64,000 nucleotides of DNA, taken from Dermatophilaceae bacterium Sec6.4 (GTDB lineage Bacteria > Actinomycetota > Actinomycetes > Actinomycetales > Dermatophilaceae). Shown piece after piece: positions 9,093 through 17,760 of the stretch. The stretch spans positions 1,674,001 through 1,738,000 of the forward strand of contig CP144172.1 in NCBI GenBank assembly GCA_039636865.1. The letters run 5' to 3'. Each line of letters starts with the position of its first letter. Position 1 is the first letter of the stretch. The translations under genes were made by a program, and so were the position numbers. Below the pieces are notes generated by a model, which had not been told where the DNA came from, did no database searches, and saw nothing but the letters and a program-made list of their open reading frames with translations.

Positions 9093-10808
9093 TCAGCCTT
9101 TTGCGTCGGCCCAACAGCTGATCACAGCGGTGTCCGTGACGAAACGGACACCGCTGTGACCGCTCCAGCGTCGTGCCGAATCCTGCAGACTCTCCTCGAC
9201 GGCGTTCGCCACATCATCGGCACGTTCGGCGGGCACATCCAGGAGTAGCTCGTCGTGCAGGCACATCACGATGCGGGCATCGAGGCCACGAACAGCCGAT
9301 TGCACCGTCAACGCCCACGCTTTGAAGAATTCGGCTGCGGCGCCCTGTACAACGGCATTCCTCGCGAACCGGCCGCGTGCGCGAACCTGCGCCTCGTCGG
9401 CTGCCGCCGGTGCCATCGCGATATGCCGCCCACCGTAGGTCGTGACCGGCTCGCCGTCCTCACCGGCACGTTGGGCCGCCAGCAGATAGTCCATCGCGAC
9501 CGGATACGCCCGGTTCAGGCCCTCCAATGCGGCGGTGGCCCGCCCGGCCGACCCGCCGTACATGGCCGACAACACGGCGGGCTTGGCCACCGGGCGCTCT
9601 ACCCGCAGCTGCTCTGCGACGGTCTGGTAAAGGTCATCCTGACGGGTGGCAGCCGTCAGCGCCGGATCCGCAGAGATCACCGCGAGCACCCGCGGTTCGA
9701 TCTGGCCCAAATCGGAGCGGACAAACACCCGGCCGGGCTCGGCGAGGACAGCCGGGCGGAGCGTGGCCGGCAGGTTGTGCAAACCCGCGCTCGCACTCAT
9801 CCGCCCGGCGCCGCCGTCGAACGAGCTCCAGCGACCTCGCAACCGATCATCTGCGCCGAGGTGCTGATCGAGCCAGTGCCATCCGTAGGTCGATGCAATG
9901 CGTTCGTCGACGCGCCACTGCAGCAGGGCGTCGATGATCGGATGGGTGTGCCGGTGCTGCTCGAGCTCCTGTTTGCGGGTGCTGTCGATTCGGATACCGA
10001 GGTCGGTCAGCAGGGCACGCACCTGTTCGGGATTTCGCAGGTCGACATTGCGGCCGGGCGGTACGTGACGTAGGACCGGTGCATCCCGAGCCCGGCGTGC
10101 GGCAACGTCCTCAGCGGGTCCACGTGGTCGGGGCCCGGCGCTGGCTTCGATGAGGCGTTCGATGGTCGGCCGATGAAGCGGTAGTCCGTCAGCCTGCAGT
10201 TCCAGGGCGAGCACTGCGGCGCCGGACTCGCTGTGGGCTGTCATGGTGCAGCGCTCGCGTCGCGCAAGTTGTTCGTACTGGGCGGCCGCCACCTGTAGCG
10301 CCAGGCGCGCCCAGTGCGGCGCGGTGCCCTCGGCCGCCAGGAAATGTGAACTCAGATACCCCTGGTCATCCAGTACACCCGGTTCTTCGGCGGAGTCCGG
10401 CCCGTGCAGCGCGTCGAACAAGTCGTTGCCGAGTCGTTGGGGGGTATGGGCCGGGTCGAGTCCGCGTGCGCACGCCCAGACGCGTTCCAGTGCCGTCTGC
10501 GGTGCGCCACCGTGCAGCAGCGCATGTGCTTGAACCAGGTCGAAACCGCGCCGCGGTCGCACCCCGTGGGAGAGCAGCGCCGCCACGACGTCGGTCGACC
10601 ACCACACCCATCGTGCCGGCGGGCCCGGTGCTGCGTCGCGACGCGCGACGAGTTCGGCGGCGTCGGGTGCCGCCATCGAGCGGTGCGCAGCCGTCTGTGC
10701 ACTCGGTCGGCCGTCGCTGCCTGCGATGACGACCTGGCCGGTCCTGGAGTCCAGGCTGATGGCGAGCAGAGGACCCCGCATCCACTCCGGATACGGGGTC
10801 CCCTGCAC
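9093..10808 (-). CDS. Family-A DNA polymerase (PolA-like, 3'-5' exonuclease/polymerase family)
   Basis: The 571-residue protein has the three polymerase motifs of family A: motif A as DLGQIEPRVLA, motif B as KPAVLSAMYGGSAG and motif C as MCLHDELLLDVP. It has no 5'-3' exonuclease domain, and the N-terminal third lacks a clearly recognisable set of acidic exonuclease residues. It corresponds to the actinobacterial family usually annotated as bifunctional 3'-5' exonuclease/DNA polymerase, distinct from the replicative and repair PolA. GTG 10808 starts 17 bases after the repeat-protein stop; ATG 10781, preceded by GGAG, is a good alternative. The role is probably DNA repair (inference). Confidence 0.85.
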   Translation of the reverse strand: MQGTPYPEWMRGPLLAISLDSRTGQVVIAGSDGRPSAQTAAHRSMAAPDAAELVARRDAAPGPPARWVWWSTDVVAALLSHGVRPRRGFDLVQAHALLHGGAPQTALERVWACARGLDPAHTPQRLGNDLFDALHGPDSAEEPGVLDDQGYLSSHFLAAEGTAPHWARLALQVAAAQYEQLARRERCTMTAHSESGAAVLALELQADGLPLHRPTIERLIEASAGPRPRGPAEDVAARRARDAPVLRHVPPGRNVDLRNPEQVRALLTDLGIRIDSTRKQELEQHRHTHPIIDALLQWRVDERIASTYGWHWLDQHLGADDRLRGRWSSFDGGAGRMSASAGLHNLPATLRPAVLAEPGRVFVRSDLGQIEPRVLAVISADPALTAATRQDDLYQTVAEQLRVERPVAKPAVLSAMYGGSAGRATAALEGLNRAYPVAMDYLLAAQRAGEDGEPVTTYGGRHIAMAPAAADEAQVRARGRFARNAVVQGAAAEFFKAWALTVQSAVRGLDARIVMCLHDELLLDVPAERADDVANAVEESLQDSARRWSGHSGVRFVTDTAVISCWADAKG

Positions 10809-10825
10809 ATCGTCAGCTGAGGCGG

Positions 10826-12073
10826 TCAGCGCTGACCGTTCTGGTCGTGTCCGCCATCTGAATTGTGCTTGCCTTCGGAATTGCGGTCATCCCGATCCGA
10901 CTGGTCCGCGGGGGACGAGCCTGCGGGGTGGGCACCAGAGCCCTCTGCTGTCGGAATACCCGAGATGGCGGTGGTCGGCGCATCGGAGAAATCGGGTGCG
11001 GCATCCGCGTCCGCATCGTTGGCGGATGTGGCGGCGGCACCTCCGCCCTGTGACTGGGGCTGTGACTGGGGCTGCTGACCGTAGTAGCCGCCCTGCTGCT
11101 GACCGCCTTGGGGCTGCTGGCCGTAGCCACCTTGCTGCTGGCCGCCTTGCGAAGGCTGCTGGCCGTAGCCACCTTGCTGCTGGCCGCCTTGCGAAGGCTG
11201 CTGGCCGTAGCCACCTTGCTGCTGGCCGCCCTGCGGAGGCTGCTGGCCGTAGCCACCTTGCTGCTGGCCGCCCTGCCGTTGACCGCCCTGGGGCTGTTGA
11301 CCGTAGCCACCCTGCTGCTGGCCACCTTGCGAGGGCTGCTGACCGTAGCCACCATGCTGCTGGCCGCCCTGCTGGCCACCTTGCGAGGGCCGCTGACCGT
11401 AGCCGCCCTGCTGCTGGCCGCCCTGTCGTTGACCGCCCTGGGGCTGTTGGCCATAGCCACCCTGCTGCTGGCCGCCCTGCGAGGGCTGCTGACCGTAGCC
11501 ACCCTGCTGGGAAGACGCACCGTAAGCGCCGGGGGCTCCGTAGCCGCCACCGTAGGTACCACCCTGCTGGTACCCGCTGTAGGTGCTCTCGGGTGTCGTC
11601 TTCTTGCGACCGAGCAGTAGGAGTAGGGCGACTCCGATGATCCCGACGACCAGCAGGATGGCCCCGAGCGTGACGCCGATGGTCTGGAAACCGCCGCCGA
11701 CCTTGTCAGCCCGCGGACCTACCTGAAGACCACTGGTCCCGGCACAGGTGAGGGTGTACGTGCCCTTGGACATGCCGTCAGTGCTTCGCGCCACCTCCCA
11801 CAGCGTGCCGCCCGTGCCCTTCACGGAAAAGTCCGCGCTGGGCCGACCGAGGGTCGAGGTGCGACCGCCGGAAACCGCCGTACAGACGGTCGCGGTACGC
11901 GCGGCCTTGTCTGCGCTGTAGACCGAGAATCCGTCCGTTGTCGCACTGACACTCGACCCGTTCGTGAACGAGGTCACCTTGACGTTCTGACTCGATGCCA
12001 GCCCGATGATGAGCAGGACGAGTCCGATCAGCGCGACTACGGCTGGGATGGCTACTAATGCCTTTTTGTTCAT
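10826..12073 (-). CDS. Membrane protein with Gly/Gln/Tyr-rich repeat tail
   Basis: No family was recognised. The 415-residue protein starts with MNKKALVAIPAVVALIGLVL, a signal anchor. A roughly 110-residue domain follows with two cysteines (VCTAVSGG and TLTCAGTSG) that could form a disulfide outside the cell. A second membrane segment (GVTLGAILLVVGIIGVALLLLL) then precedes RKK. After it come ten GGYGQQP(S)QGGQQQ-type repeats and an acidic, Asp/Ser/His-rich tail. Topology therefore puts the repeats in the cytoplasm. ATG 12091 is an alternative start. The spacing (9-27 bases after sufE, 17 before the polymerase) suggests one operon. Confidence 0.8.
   Translation of the reverse strand: MNKKALVAIPAVVALIGLVLLIIGLASSQNVKVTSFTNGSSVSATTDGFSVYSADKAARTATVCTAVSGGRTSTLGRPSADFSVKGTGGTLWEVARSTDGMSKGTYTLTCAGTSGLQVGPRADKVGGGFQTIGVTLGAILLVVGIIGVALLLLLGRKKTTPESTYSGYQQGGTYGGGYGAPGAYGASSQQGGYGQQPSQGGQQQGGYGQQPQGGQRQGGQQQGGYGQRPSQGGQQGGQQHGGYGQQPSQGGQQQGGYGQQPQGGQRQGGQQQGGYGQQPPQGGQQQGGYGQQPSQGGQQQGGYGQQPSQGGQQQGGYGQQPQGGQQQGGYYGQQPQSQPQSQGGGAAATSANDADADAAPDFSDAPTTAISGIPTAEGSGAHPAGSSPADQSDRDDRNSEGKHNSDGGHDQNGQR
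11084..11520 (-). repeat. Tandem DNA repeat encoding GGYGQQP units
   Basis: About 430 bases of imperfect tandem repeats, mostly 39-54 bases per unit, encode ten units of GGYGQQP followed by SQGGQQQ, QGGQRQGGQQQ or close variants. Two unit types alternate: a short 13-14-residue unit and a long 18-residue unit. Copy number is likely to vary between strains through slippage. This is coding sequence, and spacers between units are absent, so it is not a CRISPR array. Confidence 0.85.
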
Positions 12074-12100
12074 AGAGCTTCGTAACCTCATCGATGTGGG

Positions 12101-12550
12101 TCAGACGGCGTCGGCGCCTGACGCGTGTTCACGGACTTGTCGTTTGATGCGGGCAAGCATGGCCAGCATCCCACGCATTCGCAATGGGGATACTGCCTCG
12201 GACAGACCGAACCGCCATGGGGCGTCGTCGGGAACGTCCAGGACAGCCTCTGGTGGTTGGCCGTCGAGTCCCGCGTGCAGAATCCCGGCGAATCCGCGAG
12301 TGGTGGGAGCTTCCGGCGGAGCCTGGAAGAAGAGGCGAACGAGTCGATCGTCGTCGACCTCGACGGCGAGGAACAGTGGTGTCTGGCACTCGTGCACCTG
12401 CTCGAGCTTCTCTGATCGGTCCAGGTAACGCGCAGGCAGCGCCGGGAGGTCGTCGCTGAGCTCGAGCAGCAGTTGCAGACGGTCCTTGGGCTCCAGGGCG
12501 TTGAAGTCCTCGGCCAGCTCAGCCATCGGGGCGGGCAGGTCACCTTTCAC
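12101..12550 (-). CDS. sufE: SufE family sulfur acceptor protein
   Basis: The 149-residue protein matches SufE, which takes persulfide sulfur from a cysteine desulfurase for Fe-S assembly or sulfur transfer. The catalytic cysteine is C55 in [13 protein letters not shown], and the N-terminal [20 protein letters not shown] is typical. GTG 12548-12550 overlaps the stop of the upstream sulfurtransferase as GTGA, which indicates translational coupling. No cysteine desulfurase lies beside it, so pairing with the rhodanese-type partner upstream is likely. Confidence 0.9.
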   Translation of the reverse strand: MKGDLPAPMAELAEDFNALEPKDRLQLLLELSDDLPALPARYLDRSEKLEQVHECQTPLFLAVEVDDDRLVRLFFQAPPEAPTTRGFAGILHAGLDGQPPEAVLDVPDDAPWRFGLSEAVSPLRMRGMLAMLARIKRQVREHASGADAV

Positions 12551-13428
12551 TGCGTGCCGCTCTCGATGGGTACGCGCACCGAGTTGCCCCATTCGGTCCA
12601 GGAGCCGTCGTAGTTGCGGACCGACTCGAACCCGAGCAGGTGCGTCAGAACGAACCAGGTATGTGAAGACCTCTCGCCGATGCGGCAGTAGACAACGACG
12701 TCGTCATCGGCGGCGAGCTGCTGCTCGTCCTGGTAGATGTGTGCCAGCTCCGAGCGTCCGCGGAACCGGCCGTCCTCAGCCGCGGCCCGGGACCAGGGCA
12801 CCGAACGCGCGCCCGGGATGTGCCCGCCACGCATAGCGCCCTCCTGGGGGTAGTCGGGCATGCTCAGCAGTTCTCCACTGAACTCTCCGGGGGAGCGGAC
12901 GTCCACCAGAGGTCCGGGCAGGTGGGCGAGCACGTCGTCCCGGAAGGCGCGGATCGGCTCGTCGTGGCGCTGCACCACCGGGTAGTCCACGTGGGCATCG
13001 GCGGGCAGGTCGCGGGTGATCGGGCGCTGCTCAGCCAGCCAGGCGGTGCGACCGCCGTCCAGCAGACGGACATCCTCGTGTCCGAAGAGCGTCATCACCC
13101 ACAGCGCGTAGGCAGCCCACCAGTTGCTCTTGTCGCCGTAGATGATCACGGTGGTCTCACGGGTGATTCCGCGGGCGCCCATGACCTGCGCGAAGTGGTC
13201 TCCGTCAACGAAGTCGCGGGTCAGCGGGTCGTTGAGGTCCAGGTGCCAGTCGATCTTGCGCGCTCCGGGGATGTGGCCGGAGTCGTAGAGCAGGACATCT
13301 TCGTCCGACTCGAGGACGACGAGGTCCTCACCGCGATCCAGTGCAGCTGCGAGCCACTGGGTGGAGACAAGACGTTCGGGATGGGCGAAATCGGAGAAGG
13401 CAGGATCGGAATCCAGGGGTGCAGGCAT
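12547..13428 (-). CDS. sseA: Thiosulfate/3-mercaptopyruvate sulfurtransferase
   Basis: This 293-residue protein has two rhodanese domains. The first (about residues 18-135) is inactive and has DGGRTAW. The second (about 160-290) carries the active cysteine C248 in [13 protein letters not shown], the loop typical of actinobacterial SseA. It moves sulfane sulfur to a thiol acceptor. It is coupled by a GTGA overlap to sufE. ATG 13428 was chosen because family similarity begins at [10 protein letters not shown]; it has no ribosome binding site, but TACCGT lies six bases upstream, consistent with a leaderless mRNA. Confidence 0.92.
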   Translation of the reverse strand: MPAPLDSDPAFSDFAHPERLVSTQWLAAALDRGEDLVVLESDEDVLLYDSGHIPGARKIDWHLDLNDPLTRDFVDGDHFAQVMGARGITRETTVIIYGDKSNWWAAYALWVMTLFGHEDVRLLDGGRTAWLAEQRPITRDLPADAHVDYPVVQRHDEPIRAFRDDVLAHLPGPLVDVRSPGEFSGELLSMPDYPQEGAMRGGHIPGARSVPWSRAAAEDGRFRGRSELAHIYQDEQQLAADDDVVVYCRIGERSSHTWFVLTHLLGFESVRNYDGSWTEWGNSVRVPIESGTQ

Positions 13429-13551
13429 ATTGCAACGGTAGTACGTGCCGGCGACAAGGCTGCCGGGCCGAGCCCGCACCAAGATGGCCTCGCGGCCTGC
13501 CAAGTAGCGGTGCGATGACTATTCCGGGGGTTCACCTGGCACCATGGAGGC

Positions 13552-14256
13552 GTGGGAATCTTGCACCGAAAGTCCAAGTCCGCTGCTCCGGTCGATCTGA
13601 ACCGTGGAGTATTCGCGGGTAGTTCCCTGACCTTGGCGAATCGTCTGATGCAGGTCGGTATCGACGGCAAAGGCAAGTTCGACTCCGCAGCAGTCGTCGC
13701 CGAACGGGCGCTGGCGGACGCCAAGGGCGATCGGGAAGGCGCGATCGACCAGATCGTCTCGGAGCATCGGCGACTTGCGGGAGCCGGCGGCTTCGTCACC
13801 GGGCTCGGCGGTTTTCTCACCATGAGCGTCGCCTTGCCGGCGAATATCGCCGGTTTCTATGTGCTGGCCACCAGGATGGCTGCGGCCATCGCTCACCTGC
13901 GCGGCTACAACCTGCGCGATCCGAACCTGCGTACCGCGATCCTGCTCGCGCTGATCGGAGGCGAGGCCGACGCCCTGTTGAAGAAGGCGGGCATCGTCAG
14001 CACCGGCCGGCTCGCGAATGTCGCGAGCCGCGGACTGCCACCCGCTGCCCGGATGGTGCTGGACAAGGCCGTGGGGTTCCGACTGGTCGCGCAGGTCGGC
14101 GAGAAGCTGTTACCGCGGCTGGGGCAGGCAGTTCCGTTCGCCGGGGCAGTGTTCGGGGCCGGTCTGGATGTCTACCTGCTCCACAAAGTCGCCAAGACCG
14201 CGCGCACCCAGTTCCCGCCCAACGCCGCGCTGCTGCAACGGGGTGCTTCGGCATGA
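13552..14256 (+). CDS. EcsC family protein
   Basis: The 234-residue protein matches the EcsC family: GGFVTGLGGFLTMSVALPANIAGFYVLATRMAAAIAHLRGY and a C-terminal GAVFGAGLDVYLLHKVAKTAR are its two most characteristic stretches (quoted from residues about 80-120 and 200-220). Function is unknown; the family name comes from a gene next to an ABC exporter, but it is not a transporter itself. GTG 13552 has GGAGG almost touching it, so the start is less certain than usual. The stop overlaps the DUF1232 start by four bases (ATGA). Confidence 0.8.
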   Translation: MGILHRKSKSAAPVDLNRGVFAGSSLTLANRLMQVGIDGKGKFDSAAVVAERALADAKGDREGAIDQIVSEHRRLAGAGGFVTGLGGFLTMSVALPANIAGFYVLATRMAAAIAHLRGYNLRDPNLRTAILLALIGGEADALLKKAGIVSTGRLANVASRGLPPAARMVLDKAVGFRLVAQVGEKLLPRLGQAVPFAGAVFGAGLDVYLLHKVAKTARTQFPPNAALLQRGASA

Positions 14257-14633
14257 GTTTGCGGTCGCGTGGCGGTGGCAACCTGGCTGCGGTCCGTTCG
14301 CTGCGGGAATCGGTCGCGTTGGTCTCAGCGCCCGGGGGTCCTTCGTTCTCGCGGCGGATCGGCGCCGTGCCGCGAATGGTTCGGGCGATTGCCGCCAAAG
14401 AATATGTCGGATCCTCACCGGCCCGCCTGGCGGTCATGGTCGCTGCCACCGCCTACATCGCCTCGCCGATCGATCTGATCCCGCGGCGTCTGGCGCCCAT
14501 CGCAGGGCTGGCCGACGATGCTGTCGTGCTGGCGTGGTTGGCGAGTGCCATCGTGCAGGACACCGACGAATTCCTGCAGTGGGAAGCCACCCGCAGCCGT
14601 AGGCGCACGGTGCGCGGCAAACGTATTCGTTAA
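14253..14633 (+). CDS. DUF1232 (YkvA-like) membrane protein
   Basis: The 126-residue protein contains the DUF1232 signature VAATAYIASPIDLIPRRLAPIAGLADDA (split here as AYIASPIDLIP and GLADDAVVLAWL), which forms a small hydrophobic hairpin. Flanks are basic, with RSRRRTVRGKRIR at the end. The function of this family is unknown. Its ATG overlaps the EcsC stop (ATGA), so the two are translationally coupled and probably act together at the membrane (inference). Confidence 0.85.
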   Translation: MSLRSRGGGNLAAVRSLRESVALVSAPGGPSFSRRIGAVPRMVRAIAAKEYVGSSPARLAVMVAATAYIASPIDLIPRRLAPIAGLADDAVVLAWLASAIVQDTDEFLQWEATRSRRRTVRGKRIR

Positions 14634-14695
14634 CATCCCCGGCCGGAAACCCGTGTTGTCCACAGGTGGATCACGGACGCTGCGATGTCACCGCG

Positions 14696-15739
14696 GTGAG
14701 TACGAACCTGTTCGACATGACCCACACCTTGCGCAACCTCGGCGACCTCATTGCCTACCTGCCGTATGAGCTGGGCTTCGTCGCGACGGATTCCCTCGTC
14801 GCGGTCGGGTTGTCGCGCGATCGTGTGACGGTCGTTGCGCGGATGGATCTGGACGACGACTTCGCGTTCGCGGACTGTGCCGACACGACGGCCGACGCAT
14901 TCGGTAGGGCAGGTATCGACGAGGCGATCTGTTGCGTTCTGCTCGATCCCGGAATGCCGGCGAGGCCGGCGGCAACACGTGCGGATCATCTGCGTCGCCG
15001 CTTCGCCAGGCGAGGTGTTCGGGTCCGTCACGTGCTGATGAGCACCGAAGGCACCTGGTGGGCGCAACGGTGCAGTTGCGGCGCCTGCCCCACCCGACCG
15101 ACCCGGGTGCCCGGCCCCGAGCGGGTCGATGCTGTTCTCGCGTCGGTGGTGGAGGGGATGGCGCCCTGTGCATCCCGTGCCGACCTGGCGCGGTCCCTGC
15201 GGCAGACGCGGGCCGACCTCGCACGCCGCGTCGCAGCCCACGTCCCCGCGGCCCGAGCCCTGCCGGCACAGGAGCTGGTCGCCGTGTTGTGGCAGATCAT
15301 GCATGGATCACAGGAGATCGCCCGGATCCCGGCAGCCATGCTGGCGGCCGTCAGCGTTTCGCTGCGTAACAGCAGGACCCGCGATGAGGTGTTCAGCTGG
15401 GTGACCCCGGCCCTGCCGATGCCCAGCTCGACGGCACACCCGGTGCATCGGGCCCGACAGCTGCGACTGGTCGATGCGGCTGCCGGGGCAGCACCGCGGC
15501 TGAGCACCGCGCAGACCAGGGACCGGATGATCGAGTGGCTGCAGTGCCTGCCCGATCCGCTGCGACCACCGGTGTTGACGCTGATCGCCGGTTCTGCGTG
15601 GAGTGCCGGCTCCGGTGCGCTGGCGTCGATAGCGGTGGAGCAGGCACTGCAGATTGACCCCGGCTATCGGCTGGCCCTGTTGGTGGGTCGTGCCTGCGGG
15701 TCCGGGTTGCGCCCGCATCTGTTGGCCGAGTCCAGGTAG
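14696..15739 (+). CDS. DUF4192 domain-containing protein
   Basis: The 347-residue protein fits DUF4192, an actinobacterial family of unknown function. The start of the domain is recognised by LRNLGDLIAYLPYELGF followed by SLVAVGLSRDRV. A Cys-rich stretch RCSCGACPTRPT lies near residue 130, as in other members, and the C-terminal third has a tetratrico-like GSGALASIAVEQALQIDPGYRLALLV. GTG 14696 leaves a short lead before the domain; GTG 14666 is the alternative. The metX riboswitch begins 29 bases after its stop. Confidence 0.85.
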   Translation: MSTNLFDMTHTLRNLGDLIAYLPYELGFVATDSLVAVGLSRDRVTVVARMDLDDDFAFADCADTTADAFGRAGIDEAICCVLLDPGMPARPAATRADHLRRRFARRGVRVRHVLMSTEGTWWAQRCSCGACPTRPTRVPGPERVDAVLASVVEGMAPCASRADLARSLRQTRADLARRVAAHVPAARALPAQELVAVLWQIMHGSQEIARIPAAMLAAVSVSLRNSRTRDEVFSWVTPALPMPSSTAHPVHRARQLRLVDAAAGAAPRLSTAQTRDRMIEWLQCLPDPLRPPVLTLIAGSAWSAGSGALASIAVEQALQIDPGYRLALLVGRACGSGLRPHLLAESR

Positions 15740-15768
15740 CCGCGGCGGGGCACTGCTATGGTTTTTTT

Positions 15769-15883
15769 GGTCAAGAGTCTCAGCGACAAGCCCCGGCTTG
15801 CTGAGCGGCAACCCTCCTCCGCGGTGGGGTGCCCCGGGTGAGGACAAGGCCTGCACCGAAGTGGTGCGGGCAAGCGCGGGGTC
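15769..15883 (+). promoter_or_regulatory. SAM-IV riboswitch upstream of metX
   Basis: The leader repeats the SAM-IV core seen before metY: GGTCAAGAGTCTCAGC, GACAAGCCCCGG, CAACCCTCC, GGTGGGGTGCCCCGGGTGA, GGACAAGG and a 3' GGCAAGCGCGG. The variable arms differ but keep pairing (CTCAGC with GCTGAG), which is covariation between the two copies. TATGGT at 15757-15762 is a possible -10, placing the transcript start at the aptamer's first base. The metX ATG lies about 42 bases past the aptamer. Confidence 0.9.
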
Positions 15884-15925
15884 CGCCGGTCGGTCTGACA
15901 GGCGCCCCCTGACCGGGAAGTCGCC

Positions 15926-17116
15926 ATGACTGTTACCCAGCGACCCGCTGATCCGTGGACGGCGCGCGCAAAGCGCCGCTCAGATCACCAGGTGATACGC
16001 CCGCCCGTCGGCAGCAACCCGGGTGCGCGGGCTATCCGCCTACCGTGGCTGGAGTTGGAGAACGGCTCGCTGCTCCCGGATGTCGTGGTGACCTACCAGA
16101 CGTGGGGCACCCTGAACGAACGCGCTGACAATGCCGTCCTGGTCGAGCATGCCCTTACCGGTGACTCGCATGTCGTCGGTCCGACCGGCCCTGCGCAACC
16201 CACGGCGGGCTGGTGGCCCGGCCTGATCGGTCGGCACGCGCCGTTGGACACCGATGAGTTGTTCGTGGTGGCCGCGAATGTGCTCGGGGGGTGTCGCGGT
16301 ACGACAGGGCCCGGCTCACCGGACCCGACCGGCACACCATGGGGATCTCGATTTCCGGTCACCACGATCCGGGACCACGTCGCGCTGGAGGCAAAGCTGG
16401 CCGACGCCCTCGGTATCGACCGGTGGCGACTGGTGCTGGGCGGGTCGATGGGTGGAATGCGGGCATTGGAGTGGGTAGCAGGCCACCCTGAGCGGGTGGC
16501 CGGTGCGCTGATCATCGCCAGCACCGCGCGGGCTACCGCCGACCAGATTGCGTGGGGCCGCACCCAGGAGTTGGCGATCACCGGCGATCCGGGCTACCGC
16601 GGCGGAGATTATTACGGGCATGGTGCCGGCCCGCTCGTCGGACTGGGAATAGCGCGGCGCATCGCCCACACGACCTACCGCAGCGCTGCGGAGTTGAACT
16701 CCCGCTTCGGCGGCTCTGCGCAAGGTGACGAAGACCCGCTGGGTGGTGGGCGGTTCGCGGTCGAGAGCTATCTGGACCACCAGGCCGCCAAGTTGGTAGC
16801 TCGTTTCGATGCCGGTTCCTACCTGCACCTGTCACGCGCCATGGCCACCCACGACATCACCCGCGGCAGAGGATCCCTGGCGCAGGTACTGAGCGGATAC
16901 GAAGGGTGCCTGCGCACCGTGGCCGTCGATTCGGATCGGCTCTTTCCCGTCGAATTGTCCGAGGACATCGTCCGCGCCCATGGCCGCGGACACGTGGATG
17001 TCATCGAGTCCAGTCACGGACACGACGGATTTCTGATCGAGACCGAGGCCATCGCCGACCGGGTCGGTCGAGCCGTCGAGGTAGTGCGAGCGGCGGTGAG
17101 CGGGCCGCTCGGGTAG
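15926..17116 (+). CDS. metX: Homoserine O-acetyltransferase
   Basis: The 396-residue alpha/beta hydrolase transfers acetyl from acetyl-CoA to homoserine, the first committed step to methionine. The nucleophile is S174 in GGSMGGMRALEW. The catalytic His is H366 in SSHGHDGFLIE. VLVEHALTGDSHV and the VAANVLGGCRGTTGP loop are family markers. The length is normal with a short N-terminal extension. ATG 15926 has GGGAAG 6 bases upstream. It is regulated by the SAM-IV riboswitch directly before it and works with metY upstream. Confidence 0.95.
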   Translation: MTVTQRPADPWTARAKRRSDHQVIRPPVGSNPGARAIRLPWLELENGSLLPDVVVTYQTWGTLNERADNAVLVEHALTGDSHVVGPTGPAQPTAGWWPGLIGRHAPLDTDELFVVAANVLGGCRGTTGPGSPDPTGTPWGSRFPVTTIRDHVALEAKLADALGIDRWRLVLGGSMGGMRALEWVAGHPERVAGALIIASTARATADQIAWGRTQELAITGDPGYRGGDYYGHGAGPLVGLGIARRIAHTTYRSAAELNSRFGGSAQGDEDPLGGGRFAVESYLDHQAAKLVARFDAGSYLHLSRAMATHDITRGRGSLAQVLSGYEGCLRTVAVDSDRLFPVELSEDIVRAHGRGHVDVIESSHGHDGFLIETEAIADRVGRAVEVVRAAVSGPLG

Positions 17117-17177
17117 CGTCGCGAGGGACCACCGGCCCACCGGACGCGCGATCGTGAGATCGATGGAGGCAGCAACC

Positions 17178-17540
17178 ATGAGTGTCGTCGTCAGCTATCT
17201 ACCCACCCCCGAGGGCGAGGTCGCCTTGTCGTATGCCGTGCGAGAGGTAGCCGCGCATGGTGGGAACCTGATCGTGGTCCCCTCGCGTGCCGGACGCGAT
17301 GGCAACGAGATCGCTCGGGCGATGCGGGATGCCGGTGCCGATGACGTGGAGTCGGAGGTACTGGAGCCCAGCGGTGACGATGTCACCGAATTCCTCCTGG
17401 AGACGGCGCGCAGCCGGTCGGCGCGGTTGCTGGTCATCGGACTTCGTCGGCGCAGCCCGGTGGGCAAACTCATCCTGGGCTCGCACGCTCAGCGCATCCT
17501 GCTGGACGCGGACTGCCCGGTCATCGCCGTCAAGCCGTAA
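17178..17540 (+). CDS. Universal stress protein (UspA family)
   Basis: The 120-residue single-domain protein has the Usp ATP-binding signature GLRRRSPVGKLILGSHAQ followed by DCPVIAVKP. It is shorter than the usual 140-160 residues because the N-terminal helix region is compact. Usp proteins bind ATP and are induced by stress, but no role can be assigned here. ATG 17178 is backed by GGAGG 9 bases upstream; the frame is open further back to 17154. Confidence 0.85.
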   Translation: MSVVVSYLPTPEGEVALSYAVREVAAHGGNLIVVPSRAGRDGNEIARAMRDAGADDVESEVLEPSGDDVTEFLLETARSRSARLLVIGLRRRSPVGKLILGSHAQRILLDADCPVIAVKP

Positions 17541-17596
17541 CCCGCTCGAGCGCCTCCTGGGGTGGGGCGATTCTCCGATTGGGGTGGTCAGCGTTT

Positions 17597-17602
17597 TATA
17601 AT
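17597..17602 (+). promoter_or_regulatory. -10 element TATAAT upstream of sigA
   Basis: A perfect TATAAT occurs in a gene-free 220-base region before the sigma factor gene, within TTTTATAATGGG. This stands out in such GC-rich DNA. No good -35 hexamer is seen at 16-18 bases. The transcript would have a leader of about 150 bases. Confidence 0.5.
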
Positions 17603-17760
17603 GGGTACAGAGGTCGGCGCGCGCCGGGGCGGACAGTTCGTACGGGCGCGTTCATTTAAAGCATCCGATCCCCAAACTTCGATGCCGCTAGCTGCGGTAG
17701 GTCATGCGTGCGTGCACATCGTGCGAGTCCGTTGTTTCGAAAGGTAGTTGGTGACCACCC

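Noticed and set aside
11108..11620. Leu/Ala-rich repeated frame on the plus strand opposite the Gly/Gln repeat protein
   Set aside because: It resembles membrane helices only because the repeat GGY-CAG codons read as Leu/Ala in reverse. It has no start signal, and the minus-strand frame has a clear membrane-anchored N-terminal domain.
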